A stretch of 64,000 bases of DNA from Sphingomonas sp. NBWT7. Its GTDB lineage: Bacteria; Pseudomonadota; Alphaproteobacteria; Sphingomonadales; Sphingomonadaceae. The notes under the pieces were generated by a model that was not told where the DNA came from, ran no database searches, and was given only the letters and a program-made list of their open reading frames with translations. Positions 8,658-17,388 of this stretch are shown here, in pieces (within the stretch, counting starts at the first letter, position 1; each line of letters opens with the position of its first letter). The position numbers were made by a program, and so were the translations under genes. The stretch is taken from contig NZ_CP043639.1 in assembly GCF_014217605.1 (NCBI RefSeq), positions 186,001-250,000 on the forward strand. Direction: 5' to 3'.

Positions 8658-9983
8658 TTAGCCGAAGACGCGCGCGAAGATCGTGTCGACATGCTTGTAA
8701 TGATAGCCCAGATCAAATTCGGCATCGATCGCGGCGGGTGACAAGGCGGCGGTCACATCCGCGTCGGCCTTGAGCAGATCGCTCAGCGACAGCGCGCCGT
8801 CCGATTCCCATACCTTCATCGCGTTGCGCTGCACGAGGCGATACGCGTCCTCGCGGCTTACGCCGGCCTGCGTCAGCGCCAGCAGCACGCGCTGCGAGTG
8901 GACGAGCCCGCCCATTCGATCGAGGTTCTTCTGCATCCGCGCCGGATAGACGACGAGCTTGTCGATCACGCCGGTGATCCGCCCGAGCGCGAAATCGAGC
9001 GTGATCGTCGTGTCTGGGGCAATGTAGCGCTCGACCGAGGAGTGGCTGATGTCGCGCTCGTGCCACAAGGCAACGTTCTCGAGCGCCGGGGTGACATAGC
9101 CGCGGACCATACGTGCAAGGCCAGTGAGATTCTCGGTCAGTACCGGGTTGCGCTTGTGCGGCATCGCCGACGAGCCCTTCTGCCCGGGCGAGAAATATTC
9201 CTCCGCCTCCAACACCTCGGTACGCTGGAGGTGGCGGATCTCGGTCGCAAGGCGCTCGATCGAGCTGGCGATGACGCCAAGCGTCGCGAAATACATCGCG
9301 TGCCGGTCGCGCGGGATCACCTGCGTCGAGACTGGTTCGATCGCGAGGCCGAGCTTGGCGGCGACGTGCGCTTCGACGCGCGGATCGACGTTGGCAAAGG
9401 TGCCGACCGCGCCCGAGATCGCGCAGGTGGCGACGTCGGCACGCGCCGCGACGAGCCGTGCGCGTGCGCGATCGAACTCGGCATAGGCCTGCGCCAGTTT
9501 GAGCCCGAAGGTGACGGGCTCGGCGTGGATGCCGTGGCTACGCCCGATCGTCGGCGTCAGCTTGTGTTCCTCGGCACGCCGCCGGATCACCGCCAGCAAT
9601 GCGTCGATATCAGCGATCAAAAGGTCGGTCGCGCGCGTGAGCTGGATGGCAAGGCAAGTGTCGAGCACGTCCGAGCTCGTCATCCCCTGATGCATGAAGC
9701 GCGCCCAGTCCTCGCCCGAGTGCGCAGCGACCTGCTCGGACACCCAGGTGAGAAAGGCGATCACGTCGTGCTTGGTCACCGCCTCGATCGCGTCGATCGC
9801 GTCGACATCGATCCTTGGCTCGGTGCGCCACCACGCCCAGAGCGCATCGGCGGCGGCGCGGGGAACGACGCCGAGATCGGCGAGCGCTTCGGTGGCGTGC
9901 GCCTCGATCTCGAACCAGATGCGGAAACGCGCTTCGGGCGTCCAGATCGCGGTCATGTCGGGGCGGGAGTAACGCGGAACCAT
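8658..9983 (-). CDS. purB: Adenylosuccinate lyase
   Basis: 441 residues, full length. The enzyme acts twice in purine synthesis, cleaving SAICAR to AICAR and adenylosuccinate to AMP, each time releasing fumarate. The fumarase-superfamily signature SSAMPHKRNP is present, with GRSHGIHAEP and TSSDVLDT in the expected order. The N-terminus MVPRYSRPDM is typical of the family. I chose ATG 9983 because AAGGA lies seven bases upstream of it; a second ATG at 9989 would leave almost no spacing. It is a single gene, convergent with aguA. Confidence 0.97.
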   Translation of the reverse strand: MVPRYSRPDMTAIWTPEARFRIWFEIEAHATEALADLGVVPRAAADALWAWWRTEPRIDVDAIDAIEAVTKHDVIAFLTWVSEQVAAHSGEDWARFMHQGMTSSDVLDTCLAIQLTRATDLLIADIDALLAVIRRRAEEHKLTPTIGRSHGIHAEPVTFGLKLAQAYAEFDRARARLVAARADVATCAISGAVGTFANVDPRVEAHVAAKLGLAIEPVSTQVIPRDRHAMYFATLGVIASSIERLATEIRHLQRTEVLEAEEYFSPGQKGSSAMPHKRNPVLTENLTGLARMVRGYVTPALENVALWHERDISHSSVERYIAPDTTITLDFALGRITGVIDKLVVYPARMQKNLDRMGGLVHSQRVLLALTQAGVSREDAYRLVQRNAMKVWESDGALSLSDLLKADADVTAALSPAAIDAEFDLGYHYKHVDTIFARVFG

Positions 9984-10203
9984 GTGCATTTCCTTGGTCG
10001 TGCGCAGGAAACGGCTCGTCGCGAGCCGCCGAGGGGAGGGGCTGGCGCGGGCGTTAGCAGGCTCATGTCAAGGCTTCAAATCGAGTGACAGGAACCGATA
10101 TTATCAATCGACGGTTGATGACGGACCAGTTCCTGGCGCGGTGCCCGATGTTGAGCGCGCCGCCTGTCGACCGGACGAATAGAATAACGAATGGAGAGAA
10201 AAG

Positions 10204-10677
10204 ATGTTGAAATTCGCTCTTCTCGCTACGGCCATGACCGTTGCTTCGCCGGCGCTTGGGCAGCAGGCGACCACCACTGAGCCGACGACGGCGCCGACCG
10301 CGCAGGCAGCGCCGGCTGCACCCGCAGATCAGGCAGCACCGATGGACTCGACCGCAGCCGCGCCCGCAACAGCGGCAACCCCCGCACCGACGGAGACGGC
10401 TGCGAGCACTGCACAGCCCGCAACCGGCGATCAGGTCACCTCGATCGTCGATGCAGAGTTCGCGTCCTACGACAAGGACGGCAACGGTGATCTGAACAAG
10501 GCCGAGTTCGCCGCGTGGATGGACGCACTCAAGTCCAAGGCCCCGGGCGGCGCCGACAAGCCGGGCGACGCGAAGTGGAACGAGGCGGCGTTCGCGCAGG
10601 CCGACAAGGACAAGTCGACCAGCGTGTCGAAGCAGGAACTGACCGGTTTCCTCGGCAGCCCGGCCAAGGCTGGCTGA
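10204..10677 (+). CDS. Exported EF-hand calcium-binding protein
   Basis: 157 residues. A signal peptide (1-19, cleavage after PALG) is followed by a long low-complexity Ala/Thr/Pro/Gln linker (about 20-80) and a C-terminal EF-hand pair: DKDGNGDLNKAEF is a canonical loop, while DKDKSTSVSKQEL is a weaker one. It is expected to be periplasmic or surface attached and to bind Ca2+. A GGAGAG ribosome-binding site precedes the ATG. Proteins of this layout are common in sphingomonads, with no firmly known job. It is monocistronic, bounded by purB and a bidirectional terminator. Confidence 0.85.
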   Translation: MLKFALLATAMTVASPALGQQATTTEPTTAPTAQAAPAAPADQAAPMDSTAAAPATAATPAPTETAASTAQPATGDQVTSIVDAEFASYDKDGNGDLNKAEFAAWMDALKSKAPGGADKPGDAKWNEAAFAQADKDKSTSVSKQELTGFLGSPAKAG

Positions 10678-10694
10678 TCGCGCCGACAATCGAT

Positions 10695-10726
10695 CAAAAG
10701 CGGCCGCTGGAGCAATCCGGCGGCCG
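10695..10726 (-). terminator. Terminator hairpin between the EF-hand gene and radC
   Basis: 7-bp stem CGGCCGC / GCGGCCG (10701-10707 with 10720-10726). Read on the minus strand it is followed by a TTTT run (10699-10696), so it suits radC best, and may also stop the plus-strand EF-hand gene. Confidence 0.6.
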
Positions 10727-10734
10727 TTGTCGTA

Positions 10735-11424
10735 TCACATCAGCCCCTTCGCGCGCAGGCTGGTATGGCCGCTGGTGCCGATGATGAGATGATCGTGGAC
10801 GCCGATGCCGAGCCCCTTGCCGGCCGCAACGATTGCGCGGGTAATGTCGATGTCGGCGCGGCTGGGCGACGGATCGCCCGAGGGGTGATTGTGCACCAGA
10901 ATGATCGCCGCCGACCCGAGATCGATCGCGCGTCGTATCACTTCGCGCACGTGGACCTGGGCTTGGTCAATCGATCCCTCGCTCATCACCTCGTCGCGGA
11001 TCAGCATGTTGCGCGTATTAAGGTGCAGCACGCGCACCCGCTCGATCGTGTGATGCGCCATGTCGGCGCGCAGGTAATCGAGCAGCGCCTGCCAGTTGCC
11101 GAGCACGGGGCGCGCCGCGACCTCGGATTGCAGCAGCCGAAGCGCGGTAGCCTGCGCGATCTTGATCGCGGAAATGCCCACGTCGCCCATGCCCTTGATC
11201 CGCGACAGCGCCGCCCGGTCGGCGGTGAAGACCCCGCCGATGCTGCCGAATTCGCGGAGCAGCGCCTTGGCGATCGGCTTGGTATCGATGCGCGGCGTCG
11301 CAAGCGTGAGCAGGTATTCGATCAGTTCGTGATCGAGCAGCGTGTCGCCGCCAAGCCCGAGCAAGCGTTCGCGGATGCGCGCGCGGTGACCCAGGTGGTC
11401 GGGCGGTGGGTCGCTATCGGCCAT
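10735..11424 (-). CDS. radC: RadC/MPN+ family JAMM protein
   Basis: 229 residues, the usual RadC length. An N-terminal helix-hairpin-helix-like region (LSRIKGMGDVGISAIKIAQ, about 73-91) precedes an MPN+ domain with a complete JAMM zinc motif: His178, His180, Ser188 and Asp191 within HNHPSGDPSPSRAD. Despite the name, a role of RadC in DNA repair is doubtful; it is probably a metal-dependent hydrolase of unknown substrate. ATG 11424 fits the family start. The reading frame stays open far upstream across the antisense of the YdbH gene, but that extension is an artefact of GC-rich coding DNA. Confidence 0.92.
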   Translation of the reverse strand: MADSDPPPDHLGHRARIRERLLGLGGDTLLDHELIEYLLTLATPRIDTKPIAKALLREFGSIGGVFTADRAALSRIKGMGDVGISAIKIAQATALRLLQSEVAARPVLGNWQALLDYLRADMAHHTIERVRVLHLNTRNMLIRDEVMSEGSIDQAQVHVREVIRRAIDLGSAAIILVHNHPSGDPSPSRADIDITRAIVAAGKGLGIGVHDHLIIGTSGHTSLRAKGLM

Positions 11425-11524
11425 GGCGCAGACGCTAGGCGGCAGTCCGGGGCAGCGCAATTGCAAGGCGATGCCATCCCCGCGTAGAGGGCGGTGATAT
11501 CGTATCGTTTGAAGAAGAGGTTGC

Positions 11525-14500
11525 GTGGCGGCGGCACAACAGGATCGGACGCGCCGCCGCATGATCCGCACCCGCCTCCTCATCGCCGTCGTCGGGCTTG
11601 TCGTGCTGGCGCTGCTGGGGGCCTGGCTTGCGCGCGTGCCGATCGCGACGGGCGTGATCGACCGTACCCTCGCGGCGAAGGGCGTGCCGGCACGATACCG
11701 CGTGGCTGACCTTGGCTTCGGGCGCCAACGGCTGACGGACGTGGTGATCGGAGATCCGGCCGATCCCGACCTCGTCGCCGACTGGATCGAGACGCGGACC
11801 GATATCGGCCCCGCCGGCGCGCGGGTTACCGGCATTCGCGCAGGGCATGTACGGCTGCGCGGCCGGGTGGTCGACGGCAAGCTGCGGCTTGGCGCGATCG
11901 ACCGTCTGCTTCCCGCACCGTCGGGGGCGCCATTCGCTCTGCCCGCGATCGACCTCGCGCTCGCCGACGGGCGTATGCGACTGGAGACGCCGATCGGCGT
12001 GTTCGGGCTGCGGCTGGCGGGCAGCGGCGGGCTGGCGGATGGTTTCCGCGGGACAATGGCGGTCGTGGCGACGCCCCTCGCGGTGCGCGACTGCACCATC
12101 ACCGGCGTCGAGGGCGTGCTGGCGCTGCGCATCGATGAGGCGGCGCCTCGCCTCGCCGGCCCGATCCGCGCCGGTCGCGCTGCCTGTCCCGGTGCGACCG
12201 TTCGTGCACCGGAGGGCCGGATCGACGTGGCGCTGTCGCCGGCGCTCGACCGGTGGCGCGGCGGCGCGGCGGTTAGGACGGCGCGGATTACCGCATCTAG
12301 TGTCGCGGCGGCCGGGGTGAGCGGGCAGATCGACTTCGCCGGCACCGCGGCGCGGACCGAAGGCAGCGCGCAGCTGCGCCTCATCGACGTCGGCGCGCGG
12401 GTTGCACGAAGCGAAACGCTGGCGTTCGCTGGCCGATGGCGAATCGCCCCCGAGCGCGCAATCGTCGCGGGCAGGTTCGATGCCGGCGGCGCAAGTCTCG
12501 ACCGCAGTGTCGGCGCGGCAGCGGCGCGCGCGGGCGCGTCGGCGGCCGGCACGCCGCTAGCGCCGATCGCCGCAAACCTTGGCCGCGCAGCGACGCGCGC
12601 GGCGGCCCGCTTCGATATCGGCGGCGAACTCGCCCTCGGCAATGCCTCTGGGCGCTACCTCGTCACGATCGGGCAGATCGCCGCACGGTCGGCATCCGGC
12701 GCGGTCGCCGGCTTCGGCAATGGTGCGGGGATCGTCATCGGTGACCCCGCCGGTCTGCGCGCCGATGGACGGCTGACGATTGCAGGGGGCGGCTTTCCCA
12801 ACGCGCAGGTGCTGGTATCGCAGCCCCTCGCCGGCGGCACCGTGCGCGGCGTCGCGACGATCGCGGCGATGACGGCGGGATCGGCGGACGTGCGCGTGAC
12901 GCCGATCCGCTTCGCCGTGGCGCCCGCGGGTACGGTGGAACTGCGGACGCAGGTGACGTTGTCCGGCCCGCTGGGCGACGGCCGCGTGGAAAGGCTGGAG
13001 GTGCCGGTGGCGCTGCGGCGACGCGCGGGCGGCGCGATCGTGATCAACGATCGCTGCGTGCCGCTGCGCTTCCAGCGACTGACGCTCGCCGGACTGACGC
13101 TCGGGGCGACCGCGGTGCCGCTATGCCCGGTCGATGGTGCGATGGCGCAGGTGAACGACGGGCGTATCGGCGGCGGCGTGCGCAGCGCGGCACTGCGGCT
13201 GGCCGGGCGGCTCGGCAGCAGCCCGCTGACGCTCACCGCGGGCGGCGTCACGTGGCGCCATGCCGAGCAAGGCTTTATCGCCTCATCGGTCGCGGCGCGG
13301 CTCGGCGCTGCGGATCAGCCGACCGTGCTCGATCTCGCGACTCTGTCGGGCACGGTCGCCGGGGGCGGGGTGACGGGGCGTTTCGCGGGCGGTGCTGGGC
13401 GGATTGGCGCTGTTCCGCTGCTATTGTCGGATGCGGCCGGCGGCTGGCGCTTGACGGGCGGCGTGCTGTCGCTCGACGGCGCGATGAGTGTCGCGGATGC
13501 CGACGGCAACCCGCGCTTCCGCCCACTGGCCGCAAGCGACGTGTCGCTGCGGCTCGTCGATGGAAAGATCACGGCAACCGGGCGCCTGATCCAACCGACA
13601 AAGGGCGTGCGCGTCGCCGACGTCGCGATCCGCCATCGCCTGTCGAGCGGCACCGGAGCGGCGCGGTTGACGGTGCCGGGGCTGACCTTCGGCGACGGCT
13701 TCCAGCCCGAGGAGCTGACACGACTCACCTTCGGCGTCATCGCCGATGTGAAGGGGACGGTATCGGGGGTGGGCGATATCGCGTGGAGCCCGGCGGGCGT
13801 CACCTCTACCGGCACGTTCCGCACCGACGGGACCGATCTTGCCGCCGCCTTCGGCCCGGTCACCGGGATCAGGGGAGAGATACGCTTTACCGATCTGCTC
13901 GGCCTGGAGAGCGCACCGCGACAGGTGGCGACCGTGGCGTCGATCAATCCGGGCGTCGCGGTGACGGACGGGCGAATCGAATATCAATTGCTGCGCGGGC
14001 TGCGCGTCGCGGTGGCGGGGGGGCGCTGGCCGTTCGCGGGCGGCACGCTGACGCTCGAGCCGACGCTGCTCGACTTCGCCTCGCCGCAGGCGCGGCGCAT
14101 GACGTTCCGCGTCGCCGGCATGGACGCGCGCCAGTTCCTGCAACAGTTCGACTTCAAGAATCTCGACGCGACGGGCGTCTTCGACGGCGAGCTGCCGATG
14201 GTGTTTGATCAGAACGGCGGACGCATCGTCAACGGCACGCTGGTGGTGCGCGAGGGCGGGGGAGCGCTCGCCTATCTCGGGGAGCTTAGCGAGAAGAACC
14301 TCGGCACCTGGGGCAACATCGCGTTCCAGGCGCTGCGATCGCTGCGTTATCGCAACCTGCAGATCGTGATGAACGGCGCGCTGGCCGGCGAGATGGTGAC
14401 CGAGGTGCGCTTCGCCGGCGTCAGCCAGGGCGAGGGGGCAAAGTCGAACTTCCTCATCCGGCGCCTGCAGAAGCTGCCGTTCGTCTTCAACGTCCGCATC

Positions 14501-14653
14501 GCCGCGCCCTTCCGTGGGCTGATCGATTCGGCGGCGAGCTTCTACGATCCCAAGCGGCTGATTGAGCGCAATCTCCCGGCGCTGCTCGACGAGCAGGAGA
14601 AGCGCGCCGCCCCGCCCACCATTCAGCCCCCGGCAAGCGAGACTATGCGATGA
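11525..14653 (+). CDS. ydbH: YdbH-family AsmA-like intermembrane protein
   Basis: 1042 residues. A single N-terminal transmembrane anchor (about residues 17-36) is followed by about 1000 residues of repetitive beta-strand sequence (glycine-rich, many GxVxG-like repeats), as in AsmA-like bridge proteins that form a long groove between inner and outer membranes. The C-terminal part matches the YdbH (DctA-YdbH) domain, including LRYRNLQIVMNGALAGEM and RIAAPFRGLIDSA. In E. coli, YdbH works redundantly with TamB and YhdP in phospholipid transport to the outer membrane, with YnbE as partner. GTG 11525 has GAAGAAGAGG just upstream; ATG 11561 is an alternative. It overlaps the next gene by ATGA. Confidence 0.88.
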   Translation: MAAAQQDRTRRRMIRTRLLIAVVGLVVLALLGAWLARVPIATGVIDRTLAAKGVPARYRVADLGFGRQRLTDVVIGDPADPDLVADWIETRTDIGPAGARVTGIRAGHVRLRGRVVDGKLRLGAIDRLLPAPSGAPFALPAIDLALADGRMRLETPIGVFGLRLAGSGGLADGFRGTMAVVATPLAVRDCTITGVEGVLALRIDEAAPRLAGPIRAGRAACPGATVRAPEGRIDVALSPALDRWRGGAAVRTARITASSVAAAGVSGQIDFAGTAARTEGSAQLRLIDVGARVARSETLAFAGRWRIAPERAIVAGRFDAGGASLDRSVGAAAARAGASAAGTPLAPIAANLGRAATRAAARFDIGGELALGNASGRYLVTIGQIAARSASGAVAGFGNGAGIVIGDPAGLRADGRLTIAGGGFPNAQVLVSQPLAGGTVRGVATIAAMTAGSADVRVTPIRFAVAPAGTVELRTQVTLSGPLGDGRVERLEVPVALRRRAGGAIVINDRCVPLRFQRLTLAGLTLGATAVPLCPVDGAMAQVNDGRIGGGVRSAALRLAGRLGSSPLTLTAGGVTWRHAEQGFIASSVAARLGAADQPTVLDLATLSGTVAGGGVTGRFAGGAGRIGAVPLLLSDAAGGWRLTGGVLSLDGAMSVADADGNPRFRPLAASDVSLRLVDGKITATGRLIQPTKGVRVADVAIRHRLSSGTGAARLTVPGLTFGDGFQPEELTRLTFGVIADVKGTVSGVGDIAWSPAGVTSTGTFRTDGTDLAAAFGPVTGIRGEIRFTDLLGLESAPRQVATVASINPGVAVTDGRIEYQLLRGLRVAVAGGRWPFAGGTLTLEPTLLDFASPQARRMTFRVAGMDARQFLQQFDFKNLDATGVFDGELPMVFDQNGGRIVNGTLVVREGGGALAYLGELSEKNLGTWGNIAFQALRSLRYRNLQIVMNGALAGEMVTEVRFAGVSQGEGAKSNFLIRRLQKLPFVFNVRIAAPFRGLIDSAASFYDPKRLIERNLPALLDEQEKRAAPPTIQPPASETMR

Positions 14654-14871
14654 CAGCAGCAGGATTGACGAAGCGCGATGACGATACGATCTCGATGATG
14701 GTGAAGCGGCTGGCGATCGGTGTGGCGGCGGGGCTCGGCGGATGCGTGAACGTTGCCGCGCCCGACAAGCCGATCGTGATCAACCTCAACATCAGCGTGA
14801 CGCAGGAAGTGGTGTACCGGCTCGACAACGAGGCGAAGTCGCTCATCAAGCAGAATCCGGGGATTTTCTGA
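14650..14871 (+). CDS. ynbE: YnbE-family lipoprotein
   Basis: 73 residues. A basic-hydrophobic signal ends in LGGC, a lipobox, after which the mature protein is only about 40 residues, including IVINLNISVTQEVVYRL typical of YnbE. It is an outer-membrane lipoprotein thought to extend the beta groove of YdbH at the outer membrane. The ATG overlaps the ydbH stop; internal ATGs at 14695 and 14698 would give a more conventional, shorter signal peptide and may be the true start. Confidence 0.85.
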   Translation: MTAAGLTKRDDDTISMMVKRLAIGVAAGLGGCVNVAAPDKPIVINLNISVTQEVVYRLDNEAKSLIKQNPGIF

Positions 14872-14872
14872 C

Positions 14873-15262
14873 ATGTTCGAGTTGGCAACCAAGAAGGCAG
14901 TGCTGATCGCGGCGGCGGTGGCCGCCACGGGCATTTCCGCTGCCGCCTGGGCCCAGCGCGACCCCGCCTATGCCGCGGCGCGTGCCGCAGGCCAGGTGGG
15001 CGAGCAGCCCGACGGCTATCTCGGCGTGGTCGGCGGCGGATCCGCCGATCTGCGCGCGCTCGTCAACGCGATCAACATCCAGCGCAAGGCGGCCTATACG
15101 CAGAAGGCGCAGGCGTCCGGCGCGACGGTGGAGCAGCTGGCGTTCACCAGCGGGTGCAACCTTATCCAGCAGACAACGGCAGGCGAGAAGTATCGCACGC
15201 CGGACGGCGCCTGGGCGACGCGCGGCGGCGGCGCGCCGACGCGCGATCCGCGCTGCGTCTGA
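14873..15262 (+). CDS. ydbL: YdbL-family (DUF1318) periplasmic protein
   Basis: 129 residues with a signal peptide (about 1-28, ending AAWAQ). The mature part has the DUF1318 features: a DGYLGVVGG segment, ALVNAINIQRKAAYTQKAQ, and GATVEQLAFTSGCNLIQQT. In E. coli YdbL is encoded with YdbH and YnbE and appears to modulate the bridge. The start lies one base after the ynbE stop. Together the three genes form a complete ydbH-ynbE-ydbL unit. A Gly-rich tail follows residue 105. Confidence 0.87.
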   Translation: MFELATKKAVLIAAAVAATGISAAAWAQRDPAYAAARAAGQVGEQPDGYLGVVGGGSADLRALVNAINIQRKAAYTQKAQASGATVEQLAFTSGCNLIQQTTAGEKYRTPDGAWATRGGGAPTRDPRCV

Positions 15263-15328
15263 GCGCTTCGTCCGCGACTTAGCGGCCGATCGAACGGCAG
15301 GTGCCGCGCCGCGGAGCGGCCGCAACGG

Positions 15329-15357
15329 TTGACACCCCCCGACCCCCCGGCTAACCG
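15329..15357 (+). promoter_or_regulatory. Candidate sigma70-type promoter of the F0 ATP synthase operon
   Basis: Perfect -35 TTGACA at 15329-15334, a 17-base spacer made almost only of C (two C6 runs split by GA), and TAACCG at 15352-15357. It lies about 70 bases upstream of the atpI-like gene. Confidence 0.5.
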
Positions 15358-15426
15358 GACCGCGCCTTGGCGGGCTCGCCACTTGGCACTCTTCGCGCCT
15401 GCCCGGAACAAGGGGAGAGCGCGCGG

Positions 15427-15741
15427 ATGGCCGAGAACGAGTCCGGACCAGACACCCTCGGCCAGGATGCTCGCATCACCTCGCTCGACGCGCGGTTGAC
15501 GGCGGCGCAAGCGGAAGAGGCGCACCGGACAGGGGCGGGCAAGGCGGCTGCCGACGACGGTTCGCGTCTCGGCAATCGCGTGCTGGCCGAACTGATCGGT
15601 GGCATGGTGGGCGGCGCGCTGATCGGTTGGGTGATCGACCGATTTGCCGGCACGCAGCCCTGGGGCCTGCTCGTGATGCTCGCCCTCGGGACGGGCGCCG
15701 CGTTCAGGAACATCATTCGGATTTCGACCAAGCGCCCGTGA
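15427..15741 (+). CDS. atpI: AtpZ/AtpI-family F0F1 ATPase-associated membrane protein
   Basis: 104 residues. A polar N-terminal half (1-55) is followed by two transmembrane helices around LIGGMVGGALIGWVIDRF and WGLLVMLALGTGAAFRNI. This is the usual first gene of alphaproteobacterial F0 operons; members help assemble the c-ring or handle Mg2+/Ca2+. ATG 15427 has AAGGGGAGAG upstream; longer in-frame readings are unlikely. A short palindromic ATGATCGGGC stretch lies between it and atpB. Confidence 0.88.
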   Translation: MAENESGPDTLGQDARITSLDARLTAAQAEEAHRTGAGKAAADDGSRLGNRVLAELIGGMVGGALIGWVIDRFAGTQPWGLLVMLALGTGAAFRNIIRISTKRP

Positions 15742-15774
15742 TGATCGGGCGCTTTCGTTAGGGAAGCAGTGAAC

Positions 15775-16563
15775 GTGGCGGAAGGCGGCGGCAAGATCGA
15801 TCCGATGCACCAGTTCCTGGTGGAGCCGCTGTTCGGCACCCAGAACTGGCAGATCGCGGGCTACAATATCGCCTTCACCAATTCGGCGATGTGGATGGCG
15901 GTCGCGACGATCGTGCTGATCGGCTTCATGTCGCTCGGCACCGCGGGCAAGACGATCCCGACGCGCGGCCAGCTGATGGTCGAAAGCACGGTTCGCTTCA
16001 TCGACAACATGCTCGCGTCGAACATCGGGCCGGAGGGGAAGCGCTACGTCCCGTACGTCTTCTCGCTGTTCATGTTCATACTGTTCGCCAACGTGCTCGG
16101 CCTGCTGCCGCTGGGTGTTGTCGGCGTTCACCCGTTCACCTTCACCAGCCATTTCACGATCACCGGGATCCTCGCGATCCTGTCGTTCTCGATCGTCCTA
16201 GTGGTCGGCTTCTGGCGCCACGGTCTGCACTTCTTTAGCCTGTTCGTGCCGCATGGCACGCCGTGGTGGCTGCTGCCGGTGATCCCGCTGATCGAGTTCG
16301 TCTCGTTCATGGTGCGCCCGTTCAGCCTCGGCCTGCGATTGTTCGTCGCGATGACCGCGGGGCACATCCTCCTCAAGGTACTTGCCGGGTTCGTCGTCAA
16401 TGCCGGCAATGCCGGGCTGGGCGTTGGTCTGCTGGTTGGTATCCCCAGCTTCGGCCTGATGGTCGGCATTTCGGCGCTTGAGCTGCTCGTCGCCGGCATC
16501 CAGGCGTATGTTTTCGCGCTGTTGACCTCGCTGTATCTCAACGATGCGGTCAACCTGCACTAA
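15775..16563 (+). CDS. atpB: ATP synthase F0 subunit a
   Basis: 262 residues with five or six transmembrane helices. Subunit a forms the proton half-channels against the c-ring. The key helix carries RPFSLGLRLFVAMTAGHIL with the essential Arg188, and ends ELLVAGIQAYVFALLTSLYLNDA. The start is a GTG at 15775, giving the family-typical MAEGGGKIDPMHQF; another GTG at 15769, nearer the AGGGA site, is possible and would add two residues. Confidence 0.96.
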   Translation: MAEGGGKIDPMHQFLVEPLFGTQNWQIAGYNIAFTNSAMWMAVATIVLIGFMSLGTAGKTIPTRGQLMVESTVRFIDNMLASNIGPEGKRYVPYVFSLFMFILFANVLGLLPLGVVGVHPFTFTSHFTITGILAILSFSIVLVVGFWRHGLHFFSLFVPHGTPWWLLPVIPLIEFVSFMVRPFSLGLRLFVAMTAGHILLKVLAGFVVNAGNAGLGVGLLVGIPSFGLMVGISALELLVAGIQAYVFALLTSLYLNDAVNLH

Positions 16564-16613
16564 GTTTTCGATTGTTCAATCCAACCGTTTGATTTGATAA
16601 GGGAGTTATAGAA

Positions 16614-16841
16614 ATGGACGCAGAAGCCGCAAAGCTGCTCGGCGCCGGTCTGGCCGCTGTGGGTGCCGGTCTCGCCTCGCTCGGCGTGGGCAACGTGTTC
16701 GGCAAGTTCCTCGAAGGCGCGCTGCGCAATCCGGGTGCGGCCGACGCGCAGCAGGGTCGTCTGTTCATCGGCTTCGCCGGCGCCGAGCTGCTTGGCCTGC
16801 TGTCGTTCGTCGTGGCGATGATCCTGGTCTTCGTCGCCTAA
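16614..16841 (+). CDS. atpE: ATP synthase F0 subunit c
   Basis: 75 residues forming a two-helix hairpin. The polar loop carries the conserved RNP (38-40), and the second helix carries the proton-binding Glu58 in GFAGAELLGLLSF. The first helix has the Gly/Ala-rich packing motif. The residues typical of sodium-coupled rings are not apparent, so proton coupling is expected. It has a strong ribosome-binding site (AAGGGAG), as usual for the most abundant F0 subunit. Confidence 0.97.
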   Translation: MDAEAAKLLGAGLAAVGAGLASLGVGNVFGKFLEGALRNPGAADAQQGRLFIGFAGAELLGLLSFVVAMILVFVA

Positions 16842-16893
16842 CATCCACTGATGGGGCGGCCTTGACGGTCGCCCCGATCGGGCAGGATCACCG

Positions 16894-17388
16894 ATGCCTC
16901 AGATTTCCCAACTTGCCGCGACATGGGCATCCCAGCTGTTCTGGCTGGTGGTGACCTTCGGCATCGTCTTCCTCGTCGTGGGCCGCGGCATGCTGCCCAA
17001 GGTGCAGAAGACGATCGATTCGCGTGATCGCTCGATCGCGGCCGATCTCGCCGCCGCGTCGAAGGCGCGGGACGAGGCCGATCGGGCCGAAGAGGCGTGG
17101 CGCGTGCGCGACCAGGCCAACCGGGAAAAGGCGCAGGCACTGGTCGCCGACGCGCGTCAGCGCGCGCAGGTGGCGAGTGCCGAGACGCTGAGCGCGGCGC
17201 AGGCCGAGCAGGCGAAGCACGTCGCATCGCGCGAGGCGGACATCCGCGCCGCCACGGTGCGGGCACTCGCGGAGATCGAGTCGGTTGCGGCCGAGGCCGC
17301 GCAGGACATCGTCACGCGCGTGTCGGGCGTGCAGGTGAGTGCCGACGAGGCAAGGGGCGCCGTTCAGGCGGCGATGGCGCATGGCTGA
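16894..17388 (+). CDS. atpF': ATP synthase F0 subunit b'
   Basis: 164 residues: one transmembrane helix near the N-terminus (about 13-31) then a long Ala/Glu/Arg-rich coiled coil forming one strand of the peripheral stalk. The divergent b' form next to a separate b gene is typical of photosynthetic and other alphaproteobacteria. Its stop overlaps the start of the b gene by eight bases. Confidence 0.9.
   Translation: MPQISQLAATWASQLFWLVVTFGIVFLVVGRGMLPKVQKTIDSRDRSIAADLAAASKARDEADRAEEAWRVRDQANREKAQALVADARQRAQVASAETLSAAQAEQAKHVASREADIRAATVRALAEIESVAAEAAQDIVTRVSGVQVSADEARGAVQAAMAHG

Noticed and set aside
11425..12642. Long in-frame upstream extension of radC across the ydbH gene
   Set aside because: The Ser/Arg/Pro/Ala-rich sequence is antisense of ydbH, which has clear domain structure and its own ribosome-binding site; radC has a family-typical start at 11424.
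12300..14100. DNA repeats or a CRISPR array in the repetitive YdbH region
   Set aside because: The repetition is at the level of glycine-rich beta-strand protein sequence; no regular direct DNA repeats with spacers are present here or elsewhere in the window.
15301..15360. C-rich stretch before atpI as a structured leader
   Set aside because: The two C6 runs fall in the spacer of a TTGACA promoter; no stable pairing partner lies nearby, so a promoter is the simpler reading.
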